Translations under genes and position numbers: made by a program
Shown here: in pieces, positions 23,357 to 36,643 of the stretch
How positions within the stretch are numbered: position 1 is the stretch's first letter
How the letters are laid out: every line of letters begins with the position of its first letter
Notes under the pieces: model-generated
Database searches by the model: none
The model's input: the letters and a program-made list of their open reading frames with translations, nothing else
Told to the model about the DNA's origin: nothing
Assembly: GCF_965638725.1 (NCBI RefSeq)
Contig: NC_134949.1
Coordinates: 9,608,951-9,672,950 of the forward strand
Reading direction: 5' to 3'
DNA from: Aptenodytes patagonicus
Taxonomy: Eukaryota > Chordata > Aves > Sphenisciformes > Spheniscidae
Length of the DNA: 64,000 bases

Positions 23357-26300
23357 GTTTTCTATTTTTAACAGCTTTTACTAGAATAGAATTTTGGTCT
23401 TGAATGACTAGGAAAGACTAGTTTTCCTACCAAGGCAAATTCAGATTCAAGAAAGACGTTAATTCATGCTAGATATAAATCGCCTTGAATCTGTACCGGA
23501 ATAAGGACTTAGCTTGTGATCTATGCTTACGTGTGATCCAGAGAAGTCTGTATAAAAAAAAGATAAGATGATTATGTGTATGTATATTCACACTTATATA
23601 TATGTATCTATAAAATACGTGTGTGTAAATATAATAGATTGAAGTTTGGATTTTTCTTACAGTGAACTAAAGAGCAGTATAATTCCGAGGGTTTAGGAAC
23701 CTCTATTATCCTGTATTATGGCTCCAGGTCTAAATGTGTTTGGGTATAAGGGCCGATAACCAGAATTACAAGTGTTTGGAAAAACCACGTGACAAGAAGT
23801 CTCTTCTTACCCAAATTCTTGAGGTCACATAGAACTCAATGTCAGCTTAGAAATGTCTTAGGGAAAGATACACAAATATCTCTGGGCCACCTGTGGGGTA
23901 GAGAGGAGAGCTTTTGCATCCCTTCTCCCGCTGGACAGACAACTGATTCCTCACCAACAATTAGGACAAGGTTTAGGTTTATTTTTCATCCATATCACAG
24001 GAAGTGACTGGCAGCAAGTTCAGGAGTGTTTCCAAGTAATCCTAGAGGGACTTGCTCACCAAGACAGGAATTTTTTGGCAGAGAATCCATGTTAGTTCCT
24101 TTCATAACTGCATTTTGTTGACAAAGGCTTCTGTAAGTATTGCTGTAGCAGAACTCTGAAGCGATAAGCACCACCACCGGGGATGCAAGAAGCAGACTGT
24201 TTGCTGTGTAACATCAATCATTTTCCTGCTTTTGCTTTAAAGAACTAAGTACCATCTGAAGGTGCAAGACCAGAATATCCTGCATGCTGCTGCTTCTATG
24301 CAGCTACCTCCCTGCTTTCAAAGTGATAACACCATCTGCTATTTTAAAATCTTCATCAGATATTGTACTCATCATTATTTCACTGAAAGCATTATGTTTT
24401 ACTTAAATGAAAACAGGATTAATGCTGTTTGTATGATTTACAGGATGCTGTGCAAGGGTGAGCATCTGTTTCAGGCCTTTTGAGGAACTTTCGGTCAATA
24501 AATATTCTAAAAGTGTGCAATGGGAATACTAAATATTATTAAAACTTCTGCCCTGGTTTTCTTCATGCAGCCAGGCAAATATGATGAAGTTACAGCATGC
24601 AGCCAGCATTAATTAGAAAAATCTTAATTTCTTAAAGAAATTCGTAGCCTGCAGCAGTAAAGATAATAATCTTTGTTTTACAGAAAAAAGCCCTCTTAAC
24701 TTGAGTATACAATTTTAGAAGTTTTGTGTTAGTTAGGTGATGTTTGGCATTTAAATAATCAGTTAAGGATTCATGATTAAACAGGAAAGAAAATGTTAAA
24801 GTGAAAAAGAATGAAAATATTGCATTATAAAAAAATCTGTAGTGTAGTTTCATTATAATTCCAAAGTCCTGTAAAGAAAGGACATAAATAACTTTGAAGA
24901 AAAAAATATTTGAGAAGTTTTTAAAATAAACTCCATCTTTAAATTGATGAAAAATGTAAATTGTCATCACTGAGATTCAGTTTGAGGAACTGAATGAATT
25001 TACTACGTACATTAAATCAAATAAAACCATCATAATTCTCTCAGAGCATAGCTTCAAAAACAAATGTTACCAACCTATTGTTTCCCCACTTTTATAATCT
25101 CACATTGACAAATTCCTTTTTCCCTTGATCTTGGTTCTTCTGATTGTCCTCAAGGCTACAAATTCTTATTCTGGAAGAGAGATTTCACCGTGTTGATGAA
25201 TTCAATTGAAGACTGAGTTCACCGTGTTTCTCCTCTAAGCATCTTCTGTTAATTTTGATGAAGCTATAAATTGATATGCTTTCACTCGTGCTGCATCCCT
25301 TTGGCAAACTGTTTCATAGCAGTCTAAAGACTTTTTTTTTTCCCCTTTCAAAACAGTGTAAAGCAGGAATATATCATTATGTATTAAGTTTTTTCTTACC
25401 CTGTGATGATTTTCATGCCTATAAAAATCACCTAAGCAAAAGTGTTTTGAGTTTTTTTTTTTTTTTTTAAAGAAACTACATTATAAACACAAGGAAGCGT
25501 TTCTCTGATTTTTCTCTGGGTTTCTCTGTAACATTTCTTGATGCTAGACCTTTTCAGAGGATTTGTAAATAGTAGCACATTGCGATCAGGTATCTGGATA
25601 CACTGTTTAGCTGCACAGCAATACGTGACTATATTGTCTTAGCGATGAACATTTGTTTCTCTTCTAGTCTACTTTCATTCTTATGTTACCTGTAATTTGT
25701 GGCACCTCTGGAATATAATGGCATGTCAAAGGTTCCTTCTACAGTTTCTGTGCAAGTATGTACAGGAGGTCTGTAACCACAAAGATGTCAACAAAGTGAT
25801 GCCTGCCAAACACCTTGGCCCTGGCATGACACACAGACTGTGTGTGTAGCCAATAGCTGCAAAACTTGGATCACTCATGTAGCTGAAAAATAATTTTTGA
25901 TGGAATAAAAGTTGAATCTCATCTTTAAATTTAATTTTATTAGTCTTGGGTGAAAGCAGATAATTGGTAGTTGTTTATGTCATGTCTTGCTACCCTGTCT
26001 CAATATAGTACTTGGTATGCTTTATTACCTCTTTTGTCAAGCAGAATCTGCTCATCTCTTATTAAAAGTCAACGAGAGTCTTCCGGCTACGGATAACGAC
26101 CTAAGATTTGTCCTTGAATGCAGTGCAATGTTTCAGACTGAAACTTCATTTGCCTGGTGGAAGTGCCATCCATTTACCTCATGCACTTCACAGCACAAAA
26201 TCAATGAATTTTACCAGGAAACAGCAATACCCTCTGCCATGTTGTCTCTTTGCCTTCCATGGAGAAACTTGGTGCCATAGCACTTTCTGTAACTCACCTG

Positions 26301-28931
26301 CCTGTTACTGGTTGACTCCTGGTATCAAGATCTCCAGTATCAAGGAACAGATTAAAACCTGAATTTTTCAATGCTTCTGCAGGTTAAAAAGTCAACACAA
26401 AGGAAACCCTGTAATAGTCTAATGGCAAAGACTAATTTGCCATAGACATGCAACATGTAGCTTCTAAAATTGTATTACCATTCTTAGTTGAATTTGCTTG
26501 ATATGAGCTTTCATATCAGAAACCTAATTGTGAAGGATATCTTTCCAGTCAAGGAAAGGTGTATGACAGACATGAGATTTTTGTGCTTTGTGTGATCTAT
26601 TACAATAAAGTTCAAAGGATCCCTATGGATATTAAATGTCATAATACAGAAGAAATAAAAGGCCAAATATTTCATTCATGAAAAAACCAACAAAAAAACC
26701 CCTCGACCAAACAAAGTCTGTTAGCCAAAAACAGGAGAAAGAAAAAAAAAAAATAAATCACTGATGACTTCTCATATCCCTTTGGCCTGAGCAGATGATG
26801 TTCATTATTTATAAGAATTTGATGACAGGCAATATACAGTCCTCTTCAGACTGTGATTTGGCAGCAGCAGCTAAGAAAAAAAAGATGTTTATGAGCCTTG
26901 TGCAATCATGTTGCTAACATTTCTACTTCATCAGTACTGAAGAATTCAAGTTTTAGGAAATTCACTTGTTCAGTGCAGCATGTGAAGTTTATCTTCTGTT
27001 TCTATTTCTTTAACTCCCCAAAAATATATTTACAAAGAAATTTAAAAGGTTCTCGACTGGATCCCTCTAGTATGATGATGGGGTTTTTGCATTTATTTTG
27101 CAAACTATTCGCAAAATAATTCTCTAAACCAAGGAACCAGTGCTTGGAAGACAGGCATTCAGTGAAAGAAGACTTCACTCCTCTTAACATCCTTAATGTA
27201 TCTATTCTCTACTTCTTCTGTGTTTATTTTTATCTAAAGGATTCCTGACGTCATACTGTGAAGCAATTGAAGCTTCTGTGGGGAGTCAAACAATGGGCTT
27301 TTTACTGTTGCTAAGTTTGCTTTATAGGTTTTTTCTTACAACACATTTGTTTAATAGGCCTAGTAAAATGGTGAATGCAGCTGTAAATATATCTTTTATT
27401 TGTTGATGTGCAATAAACATCACAGGGATGTTGGCCTTTTCTTATTCTGATCTTCCTGACACTGGTGAAAGGAAATTGTACAAAATGAATGAAGAGTGCC
27501 TTAAACTGATTGCAGAAAACAACAGTCCCCAAATACTTAAGGGTCAGTACCTTGTTTCTCTTTTAACAGATGGTTTCTCCCAGCAGTGTTACTAAAACTT
27601 AATAATAATAGGTTGCTTGATGTGAGGGAATTATTCCAGATAGCACTATTCACTGGGGTCATCACTGAAGGTCATTTTTCAGCCAGAAAACTAAAGGTTA
27701 GCAAGTGTTGCTCAATCCCATGAGCTCCTGCAACTCTTTATTTATGATTAAGCTAAGTGCTTTCCCGTGGGTGTGTGGTAAAAGCCAAGAGTAAAGGAAA
27801 ATAAACCCATTCCTTTATGTATTAAATATTTCATCTCAGTTGATTGAGAATGGTATGATGCAAAGCTTGAAAATATGTGTTGTTTGGGAGCCCAGAAAGA
27901 CATAAGCTGTCTTAGAGATCTTGTTCTTACTAATATTGCTGCTGAAAAAAATATCTATGTGCCTGTGTTTACATGCAGTAAGTCATTCTTTTCTCTTCTC
28001 TGCTTATCTTAGGCACGGCCATGTCCTTCTGCATATTTTCAGGTTACACAAGCATCTGGAATAGTAGTAATTTCTAAACACAGTATTAAGGAGGTGTTAA
28101 AGTGTTCAGCAGGTTGAGCATTTATTATAGAACTAGGCTGTAAACAGTCCCAAGCTCTTTATTGATTCCATAGTATTCCTTGTTGAGTGACTGCAGCTTC
28201 TGTGGGTCAGCACTTAAACACTGCAATGGGTTATTTCATTTCTAAAATACTTGAATTCTTGTAAATAAAATGCTTCACATTTAGAAGATAAAATAAAGTT
28301 ACAGTAAAGCGTGGTTCTCCAACAACAGCTTTGAATGCAGCACACTGTCCTTAAATTCTACTGCTAAATATATGAAACCTTTAATACAAAAATAGAACAG
28401 AGGCCTTATTTCACTGTTACTAAGGACAATAGCAAACCTCCCACAAACTTCTGTGACTAAAAAGTTGGCAGCATATTCCTTGTTCCTGACTTTACTTTCT
28501 GAAAGAAGTGACCCATTTGGTTGTTGCACTTAGCCTGGAAGTGTATTTCTGTCCCTCCTGAATAGAAGGAGAATAATGGTCAGCTTAAACCAGAGGCCTA
28601 GCTTACACTCAGATAAAAATAGGTGAGATGGATTTCTGATGAATGTCTGATGATAGGTCTAGGATGATACACGTGCAAGGATAAAACCCTTTAACTGAGA
28701 ATGACTTACTACAGAGCTTACAAGCTGCAGCACTATTGCCTTGATAACGTATAAGTGAGGATATTATTACTAAGTAGTGTGTCTTTGATCTAATAATGGT
28801 CTGGAAGACGAGGACAAAGGTGTAGTCACTTGAGCAGTGACTTCAGCAATGTAAGTGGCTACCATAGATGCTGGACACAGCTATCTCTGGACCGCCGTAA
28901 TGACTCAGATGTGTTCTGCATCTGCTTCAGT

Positions 28932-29003
28932 GCACAATATGCTGACTTTGTTTAAGCACAATATGCTGATTTAGGTTAAGCATGATATGCTGACTTAGGT
29001 TAA
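28932..29003. repeat. Minisatellite, 24 bp x 3
   Basis: Three head-to-tail units of 24 bp start at 28932, 28956 and 28980. All share the core ATATGCTGA and end in TTTAA or GGTTAA. The first differs from the second at a few positions; the third has GCATGA in place of GCACAA. The array breaks off at GCAG at 29004. Confidence 0.85.
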
Positions 29004-31624
29004 GCAGCTTTCAGAACAGTTTAAACTAGACTGATGCACTATCATATTGAAATAGGTGAGCCTCTCACAGCTGCCTGCCAGAGCTCGGCTATTCTCTGCC
29101 CAAGAAACAGTAATAAACAGAGGTTATATATAAGCTGTTTAAGTTATTTCCGCTGCACACAAAGCGGCCTTATAGACCATATTCTAAAACTTTGATTCTA
29201 TAAATACTTGGTCACGTGCGTACCTTTAATCAGACAAATGACTCCATTGACTAAAAGTTAAGTTGGCATTTGTTTGCAAGATCAAAGTTTAAGGCACAAA
29301 TTCTTTGTGGCCATCCCTGTAGCATGATTGATTAAAACCAATCATGATAAAAGTTGTTCTATTTTGCCTATACCCCAGGCATTACAAAGCAACATGAAAC
29401 ACTGACAATTTTGATTTATGTGTATAATTTCACTTTCTATTTTATTCTTTGGTTAAAACACTTATGAAAAGGCTTGAGATTTACAACTTGCCATGCTCCT
29501 TTATTATAAGGAAAATAGTATTTTCAGAAAATGCTTCTTTGACGATTTTATAGAGCACTGTAAAATGTGTGGGTACTTGTCATTTAGAATTGTGAGAAAG
29601 ATGTTACAAGTGCTATATGTGGTCTCTGTAATTTTCTTGACATGGAACAACCCCTTACTTTGTTAGAAAATGCAACAAATTACTTCATAATATCAGGTTA
29701 ATGGATTGCACTTTTTTTTTTGTGGTTTCACAGTTACTGCTTTAATGTGTAATAGCACTAAAACCCTTGAGCTGTAAAATTAGATCTCTGGGCTGTTGAA
29801 AACTCCTTGCACTTTTAATTTAAAACTAAAACAAAACAAAAAACTTACAGTATGGAGACTTGAAAATAATAATAATTGATGTTTATACATTCTTGTGAAA
29901 CAGCTCCTGAAGTGTGCTGTGAATTTGATAGCAGTATAAAAATGCTCTACCTTGGGATTGTTGAAAGGTAACAGACATATTGACACGTACTGATATCTGA
30001 TACTATTGCCTGCAAGTGTTGCAGGACCCATGGGGAATATCTGAGAATTAGAGTTGTCATGTCTTAGCATGTTTTATATTTTAACTGATGTAAACTATAA
30101 ATTAACACAAAGAAAGTAGATTTCTAATCTATGACGAAAAGGTGCTTCGGAGTTTTTCTGAATTAGTCATACATTATATCCATGACTATAGTCCTGCTAC
30201 AACCTTGTTAGCACGGTTTGGCTTCTGTGTTTAACTGTTCACAACATGATGGTAAGTTTCTACAGATGTGGATTTCTGTGCAAACTCTGTCTCAGTGTTT
30301 TTGCTTTATAAGTGTTTGGTCCTTCAGTCCGTAAGGTCTGCTCTTGCCAGACATTGTAATTTTGGTGGCAGAGGTTAGATATTACTGCGTCCACCTGAGT
30401 CCCATACTTAAGGTTGTAACTGCATTACAGTAGCACAGGGCAATAACGTATTTCTGTTGGCACCTTGGAGTTCTGCAGTTGCTTTCACAGGGATTGTAAT
30501 AATGCTGATACTATTTAGTCACTACAGGATTGTTTACAGACCTTTAAAAGTGCATCTGAGAGCACTGAAGGGTGGGGGTAGATCCTGAGAGCAGCTTGCA
30601 TGTTTGGATTAGAAAGCCTTCAGGCTGACCTTAACATTGTTGATTGGACAAGACCTGTTTTTAAACGATCAGTTCCTAACCTAAGCAGTTACTGATTTTT
30701 ACCCTTGTAAAGACCTCACACCTGCTGAAAACGTAGATGGTGAACCTCAATAAAGAGGTCACAACTGCTGGTAGCTATCTTAGATGGTGAACTCCAGAGA
30801 TCTGATATGATGCTTACAGAAGCTATAGTACCTGTAAAACATGTCTGTGTGTAATTTTAAACCAAATCCTTTTATAATTAAAATATTTCTTTTGGGAAAG
30901 AAGAGTTACAGTCCTTTTCTTTCATTGAGGGTTTTTCTGTCAGGTTGATTGTATCACCAATAATGTGTTAATAATCTATTAGATTTGAGAAATCTGGATT
31001 CACTTTGAAGTTTTATGAAAAATTTTCAACAAGCTCCTGGGATTCTCCAGTATTTAAGTCTTGCTAAATCTCGTATTTTTTTTTTCCCAGTAGAATTATC
31101 TAACCTAAATGTGAGAATAAAACTTCCTTCCAACTACCTATATTTTTTCCTAGTGAGACTGAAATATCTTTAAGCAGCATGACACCGGCAATAAGAAATA
31201 TTAACAAGGACATGCCTCAATAGGAGGCAATAATTAAAGCAGAAAATAAACATGAAAAGTGAAAGAAATGTATTCTAGTCTCCTATATGCTTATATCTCA
31301 TGTCCCTTGGGCTTTCTCCGTTCTTTCACCTACTGAAATAGTTTGAGATCTTCTTCTTTTTATCACTAGATTTTTTAGTATCTCCACTTCTTAACAAATC
31401 ACTTAATCCTTCCAAAGTCATACTCACCTTTCCTCATCCCTAATGTTTTCCTACTGCAGCACACATAATGGTATCCCAGGCACTAAAGTCCCCCTTATAG
31501 CAACTATGTCCCTCTCATGTAACCTTCAACAGTATTCCTGGAACTTTTTATATTCATTAGCCATTTTTTTGGCTCCCTAGCTGGACAAAAAGTAGCAGAG
31601 GTATGATTGTTTCTGTGTGTGCTT
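29004..31624 (+). other. SEMA3E intron 1, no feature seen
   Basis: Intronic AT-rich DNA without recognisable exon, repeat family or unusual composition. The open frame at 29780-30070 on the minus strand (96 codons) has no recognisable content. Confidence 0.55.
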
Positions 31625-31714
31625 GTTGACCAGTCAGTTTGCATGTGTTAATTGACCAGTTGCATGCTAATTGGATTAGCATTGGATTAGCAAAGTCATT
31701 GGATAATGACTTTG
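31625..31714. repeat. Short tandem repeats followed by a perfect hairpin
   Basis: Two imperfect copies of a block containing TTGACCAG...TTGCATG are followed by two tandem copies of TTGGATTAGCA (31671-31681, 31682-31692), and then by CAAAGTCATT-GGAT-AATGACTTTG (31691-31714), a perfect 10-bp stem with a 4-nt loop. The arrangement suggests slippage plus template switching. I see no mature-miRNA-length stem. Confidence 0.65.
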
Positions 31715-34700
31715 TTCTCCCTTTTGGTTAAGGAACTAATGGAGTAACTTGGAAAAACTTAATGTTTTTTAGACTGCCCTTACTCCCCATCCTTTTCCCA
31801 ATAAATTTGAAATTGGTCGGAGGGATCTCACGTGTCATAGGGAACAAACTGATAGATGGATTGTGTCACCAATGAGCAGAGTGGTGATCAAGAAAGCCTC
31901 ATTTTCTTAGGAAATTAGACTGTTGTTTTCATCACAAGAGAATCAAATATTTTTTACTATGATAGATCATCATCCTCTCTTTTAGTCCTTCCAAACTGAT
32001 ATTTCTATAGTGAAGTCAGATAACCTACTGTCAATTCAGTGGCAATGCAAGGATCTTTTTCCAATAGTTTCTATGGAAATTTCAATCTTCTGTGTTGCAG
32101 GTAGCTGTTCCTAGGAAGTCCAGCTGATCACCAAGCACAATTTAGGCTGCAGATATTTTCTTATTACATGAGTTAAAGGCACTAGGTTTGCATTCTTAAG
32201 GATTAAAAGGAACAAATATGTAGGGTTTGGTTCTTAATTTTTTGTCCTTTACCAATAATCGGGGACAGTGTTATAAATGAGTATTTGGAAGAGATTTTCT
32301 GTTATCCTTCCTGCTTTCAGATGGGTTAAGATTATTATCTCAGCCCTTCCCTGTAGGATTTTGACATGATCTTATTCCCAGGGGAGTCTTGGAGGTGTAC
32401 ACACATGTGAAGCTTTCCAGAGAGAGAATATTAAAACAGGAAGCCAAGGAATGAAGAAGACTGCCCAGATCAATATGTTAAAGGAAAAGAACATCTGGAA
32501 AAAAAGACCACATAAGGTCTATATGACTGTGGAAGATGAGAGTCCTTACTAGAAAAATGTACAGACTGGGAATTTTAGAGAAGACCAGAGAGCTAGCCTC
32601 ATGAGACAGGGCTTTATCTATCCTAAATCAATCCCACTATATCAGTATCAGCTAGTTTTCACCAAAAGACTTGGCAATATGAACAACTAAAAAAAAAAAC
32701 AACAAACAACTTATCAGGCTAGCAGCTGAGAATTGTGTAGACAAGCAAGATTAAAAATAATCTATGGGTATCCGAGTATATTCTAGTTTAGGAGTAATAA
32801 CAAAAAAGCATTCTCTGTTTACTTTGTATTATCTTAGATGGTGTCACTCAACTATGAGTGATAAATTATTAATAAACTGCTTTATGTTGTGCTAATGAGC
32901 ATATTTATTTATCAGTAACCTCCAAAGTACTTAAGTACAGCAGCATTTTATTTAAAGTGCTTTGAGATACTAAGTCAGATAAATTAACCTTTTTCCTTTT
33001 ACTGGTTGTACTGTAAATACATTCCAAAGATTCTAGTGTGCTGATGAAACCAAATTTCTCCTTAAGCTGCTGCCATTTATTCTTTTGTAATGTTTATCTA
33101 GATACTGTTAATTAACTTCAATTTTGCAGATAGTTTAGGGATGTTAAAACAAGCCTTGTTGTCGCTTAATTGCCAGAAACAGTAGCAACGCTTTTAAAGA
33201 GAAAATGACAGGTGGTGTCTTTCAATTCTAGTCTCTACAAGAAAGTTTATTTTTGGTAGCAGATAAGTATTTAATTCAAAAATTCCATATGAACTCTCTT
33301 AGAAATGTTGAGACTTCCATATTAATAAATTGAGCTACAGTATTTGTCTTTCAAGTCCTAGGTTTTGAGATCTGAATATTTTTAAGAATATAAGCATTAG
33401 ATTTTTTTAAAATTATAGTGTTCAGCATTGCAAAGAATTCTTGGAAACAGCAACCTCAAATATTGAAACAAATGGACAGTAAATTGAAAGAGCTTTGCAT
33501 TTTTTTCTTGAAATATTTTTTTTTTTTTTTTAAAGTCTGATCCCCCATTTTAAAAGTGCCCAAGTTTGGTAAAATTGCTTTTTGATGAAAGTCCATAAGT
33601 ACTAATAACTCCTTAATATGTTATCAGTGAGTTTAAGTGGTACTTTTTCTCTAGGACAGAGGCTTATCATTATTACTCGAAACAACTATGTATTGAACAG
33701 GTATTTGCTTAAATTATTGTGGTGAAGAATAACTGCAAGGAAATATTCAGTTTCTCATTTATTGCAAGGTAGTCCAGGTGACACACACATCCTTCTGCAG
33801 ACTGTTCTTCTGGTTTTGAGTTTGACTACTCATTCTTCAGATTTCACTGTAGCTTTGCAAATCACAAACACAGGACTCAGGAACACATTCAGTATGTAAT
33901 GGTTTAGCAAGTCATGTGGCATCTGGGTGCACATTCACGGCCTGCAGCAAATACAGATTAAAGCAACTTCACAGAATCATTGTAATTTGGGGCCAAAATT
34001 ACTTTGATTCTGAGGCATCCAGTTATTACAAGTCAGTTGACGCATGTTAACTTGTTATCTCATCATAACTTAGTCAGGCATCAAATCCCCATCAGTTCAC
34101 ATGTTGGGGCTGCTTCTCTTCTATTGGCCTCAGTGGGCTGTTTCTTTTTTTAAAATGGTTTCTGTTTGATGCAAAAAAAAAATCTAAGACGCTTGCTGCT
34201 TTGCTTTGTGGGGTTTTTTTTAATTCATTTTCCTGATTCTTCAAGGTCGACAAATATGTATGATTGGTATCGTGTTTATATAACTTCCAGTTAGTAATAC
34301 AAGGATTTAAATTAACTTTAGATATTTTGGTTCTTTTTCTTTCATTTTTGTATATGCTTTGCTTTTGGTTTTGAATCTCTTCTGAAGTTTCATATTATAA
34401 GGTTATTTTTTTTTTTCTTTTTTAATATTATTACTCCTCTAAGAGAGCCAAATTTAATTCTGATGTGGTCACTGCTACTTAATATCTCAAGTATAACTAC
34501 TTTTTCAATTTTTGAATAACATTTCCTTTGATGTGTTCCAAAACAAGCCATTCCAAGAAGGAATCATTTAACATGCAAAATAGAACTTCCTCATATGTTT
34601 TCTTTATTATGCCAGATAATCAGTTTACAAAAGAGGTGTCCAAGACATTTTCTAATGTAATATTCTTCTTTCTTGTGGCCTCATTGATCTCAGCCAAGAC

Positions 34701-34781
34701 CATGTCATTAACATGTTCTCTAGTAGAAGTAGTACCATATCTTTATGGTACTCTTCATGTTCTCTACAGACACCAGTTTAA
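31715..34781 (+). other. SEMA3E intron 1, no gene seen
   Basis: AT-rich intronic sequence with a long T run near 33510-33530 and several shorter ones. No exon or named repeat is visible. The open frame at 34528-34809 runs into the LTR and is not credible as a gene. Confidence 0.55.
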
Positions 34782-34887
34782 GAAATTGTCCTGGTGTTGG
34801 CTGGGATAGAGTCAATTTTCTTCCTAGTAGCTGGTACAGTGCTGTGTTTTGGATTTAGCATGACAATAATGTTGATAACACACCGAT

Positions 34888-34894
34888 GTTTTAG
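34888..34894. repeat. Candidate CR1 target duplication, left copy
   Basis: GTTTTAG at the left CR1 border recurs at 36637-36643. CR1 elements often lack clear duplications, so 7 bp in AT-rich LTR sequence is suggestive only. The position does fit the break between the two LTR halves. Confidence 0.45.
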
Positions 34895-36636
34895 AATCAT
34901 AGAATCATAGAATCATTAAGGTTGGAAAAGACCTCTAAGATCATCGAGTCCAACCGTCAACCCAACACCACCATGACCACTAAACCATGTCCCTAAGCGC
35001 CTCATCTACAAGTCTTTTAAATACCTCCAGGGATGGGGACTCCACCACTTCCCTGGGCAGCCTGTGCCAATGTTTCACCACTCTTTCAGTAAAAAAATTT
35101 TTCCGCATATCCAATCTAAACCTCCCCTGGCGCAACTTGAGGCCATTTCCTCTCGTCCTATCGCTTGTTACTTGGGAGAAGAGACCGACACCCACCTCGC
35201 TACAACCTCCTTTCAGGGAGTTGTAGAGAGCGATGAGGTCTCCCCTCAGCCTCCTTTTCTCCAGGCTAAACAACCCCAGTTCCCTCAGCCGCTCCCCATA
35301 AGACTTGTTCTCCAGACCCCTCACCAGCCTCGTTGCCCTTCTGTGGACACGCTCCAGCACCTCAATGTCCTTCTTGTAGTGAGGGGCCCAAAACTGAACA
35401 CAGTATTCGAGGTGCGGCCTCACCAGGGCCAAGTACAGGGGCACGATCACTTCCCTACTCCTGCTGGCCACACTATTTCTGATACAGGCCAGGATGCCAT
35501 TGGCCTTCTTGGCCACCTGGGCACACTGTCGGCTCATGTTCAGCCGGCTGTCGACCAGCACCCCCAGGTCCTTTTCCGACAGGCAGCTTTCCAGGCACTC
35601 TTCCCCAAGACTGTAGCGCTGCATGGGGTTGTTGTGGCCGAAGTGCAGGACCCGGCACTTGGCCTTGTTGAACCTCATACAGTTGGCCTCGGCCCATCGA
35701 TCCAGCCTGCCCAGGTCCCTCTGCAGAGCCTTCCTACCCTCGAGCAGATCAACACTCCCGCCCAACTTGGTATCATCTGCAAACTTACTGAGGGTGCACT
35801 CGATCCCCTCATCCAGATCATCGATAAAGATATTGAACAAGACCGGCCCCAAAACTGAGCCCTGGGGAACACCGCTCGTGACCAGCCGCCAACTGGATTG
35901 AACTCCATTCACCACAACTCTCTGGGCCCGGCCGTCCAGCCAGTTTTTGACCCAGCGCAGAGTACACCTGTCTAAGCCGTGAGCTGCCAGCTGCTATGGG
36001 AGACGGTGTCAAAGGCCTTACTGAAGTCCAGGTAGACCACATCCACAGCCTTTCCCTCATCCACCAGGCGGGTCACCTGCTCATAGAAGGAGATCAGGTT
36101 GGTCAAGCAGGACCTGCCTCTCATGAACCCGTGCTGGCTGGGCCTGATCCCCTGGTTGTCCCGCTCATGCCTTGTGAGCGCCCTCAAGATGAACCGCTCC
36201 ATAATCTTCCCCGGCACCGAGGTCAGGCTGACAGGCCTGTAGTTCCCCGGATCCTCCTTCCAGCCCTTCTTGTAGATGGGCATCACATTGGCAAGCCTCC
36301 AGTTGTCCGGGACCTCCCCCGTTAACCAGGACTGCTGATAAATGATGGAGAGTGGCTTGGCGAGCACCTCCGCCAGCTCCCTCAGCACTCTCGGGTGGAT
36401 CCCATCCGGCCCCATAGACTTGTGAGCATCCAGGTGGTGTAGCAGGTCATTGACTGCTTCCTCTTGGATTATGGGGGGTTCATCCTGCTCGCCGTCCCTG
36501 TCTTCCAGCTCAGGGGGCTGAGTACCCTGAGGATAACTGGTCTGCCTGTTAAAGACTGAGGCAAAGAAGGCATTGAGTACCTCAGCCTTTTCCTCATCCT
36601 CGGTGACAATGTTCCCCCCAGCATCCAATAAATGTT
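34895..36636 (-). mobile_element. CR1 LINE, 5'-truncated, inserted in LTR
   Basis: This is a minus-strand CR1 non-LTR retrotransposon fragment of 1742 bp. Its 3' end (left side) has the diagnostic short tail repeats (ATTCTATG-like, here as AATCATAG units at 34895-34912) and the conserved CR1 3'UTR. The 5' end is truncated inside ORF2: the endonuclease domain and ORF1 are absent, as in most CR1 copies, since reverse transcription usually stops early. It interrupts the LTR at 34894/36637, so it is younger than that LTR. A related fragment lies in opposite orientation at 38880-39597. Confidence 0.92.
34980..36628 (-). pseudogene. CR1 ORF2 reverse transcriptase remnant, frameshifted
   Basis: Two overlapping-phase open frames encode consecutive parts of a CR1 reverse transcriptase. 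The upstream frame (36628-35972) contains the PDGIHPRVL and YRPVSLTS blocks and the catalytic motif A region DFSKAFDTVSH, then goes out of frame and stops. The downstream frame (35915-34980, about 311 codons) holds motif B ([11 protein letters not shown]), the catalytic motif C FADD (about 35766-35783) and the C-terminal region to its natural stop. By comparison with the usual family sequence, a short deletion after VSHS near 36000 explains the shift. With no endonuclease and a broken frame it cannot be autonomous. The long intact downstream frame suggests a fairly recent insertion. Confidence 0.88.
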
Positions 36637-36643
36637 GTTTTAG
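36637..36643. repeat. Candidate CR1 target duplication, right copy
   Basis: GTTTTAG matches 34888-34894. Immediately after it the LTR resumes (TTGTTGCTGAGCAGTG), which aligns with the uninterrupted LTR at 3593-4197 read in reverse. Confidence 0.45.

Larger units (their letters stand above)
18571..28931 (+). other. SEMA3E intron 1, first part, no exon seen
   Basis: AT-rich intronic DNA. I looked for the expected second exon (the start of the sema domain, with a phase-1 acceptor) and saw none. The longest open frames (for example 20341-20652, minus, 103 codons) are not recognisable. A patch at 23030-23360 is dense in TAATTA-like motifs and short palindromes and is discussed as a finding. A 12-bp direct repeat occurs at 22559-22584. 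Otherwise I see nothing. Confidence 0.6.

Noticed and set aside
31691..31714. A microRNA precursor
   Set aside because: The stem is only 10 bp with a 4-nt loop, too short for a miRNA hairpin.
35064..35858. A 264-codon + strand open frame
   Set aside because: It is antisense to the CR1 reverse transcriptase at 34980-35915; GC-rich coding sequence often leaves the complementary frame open.
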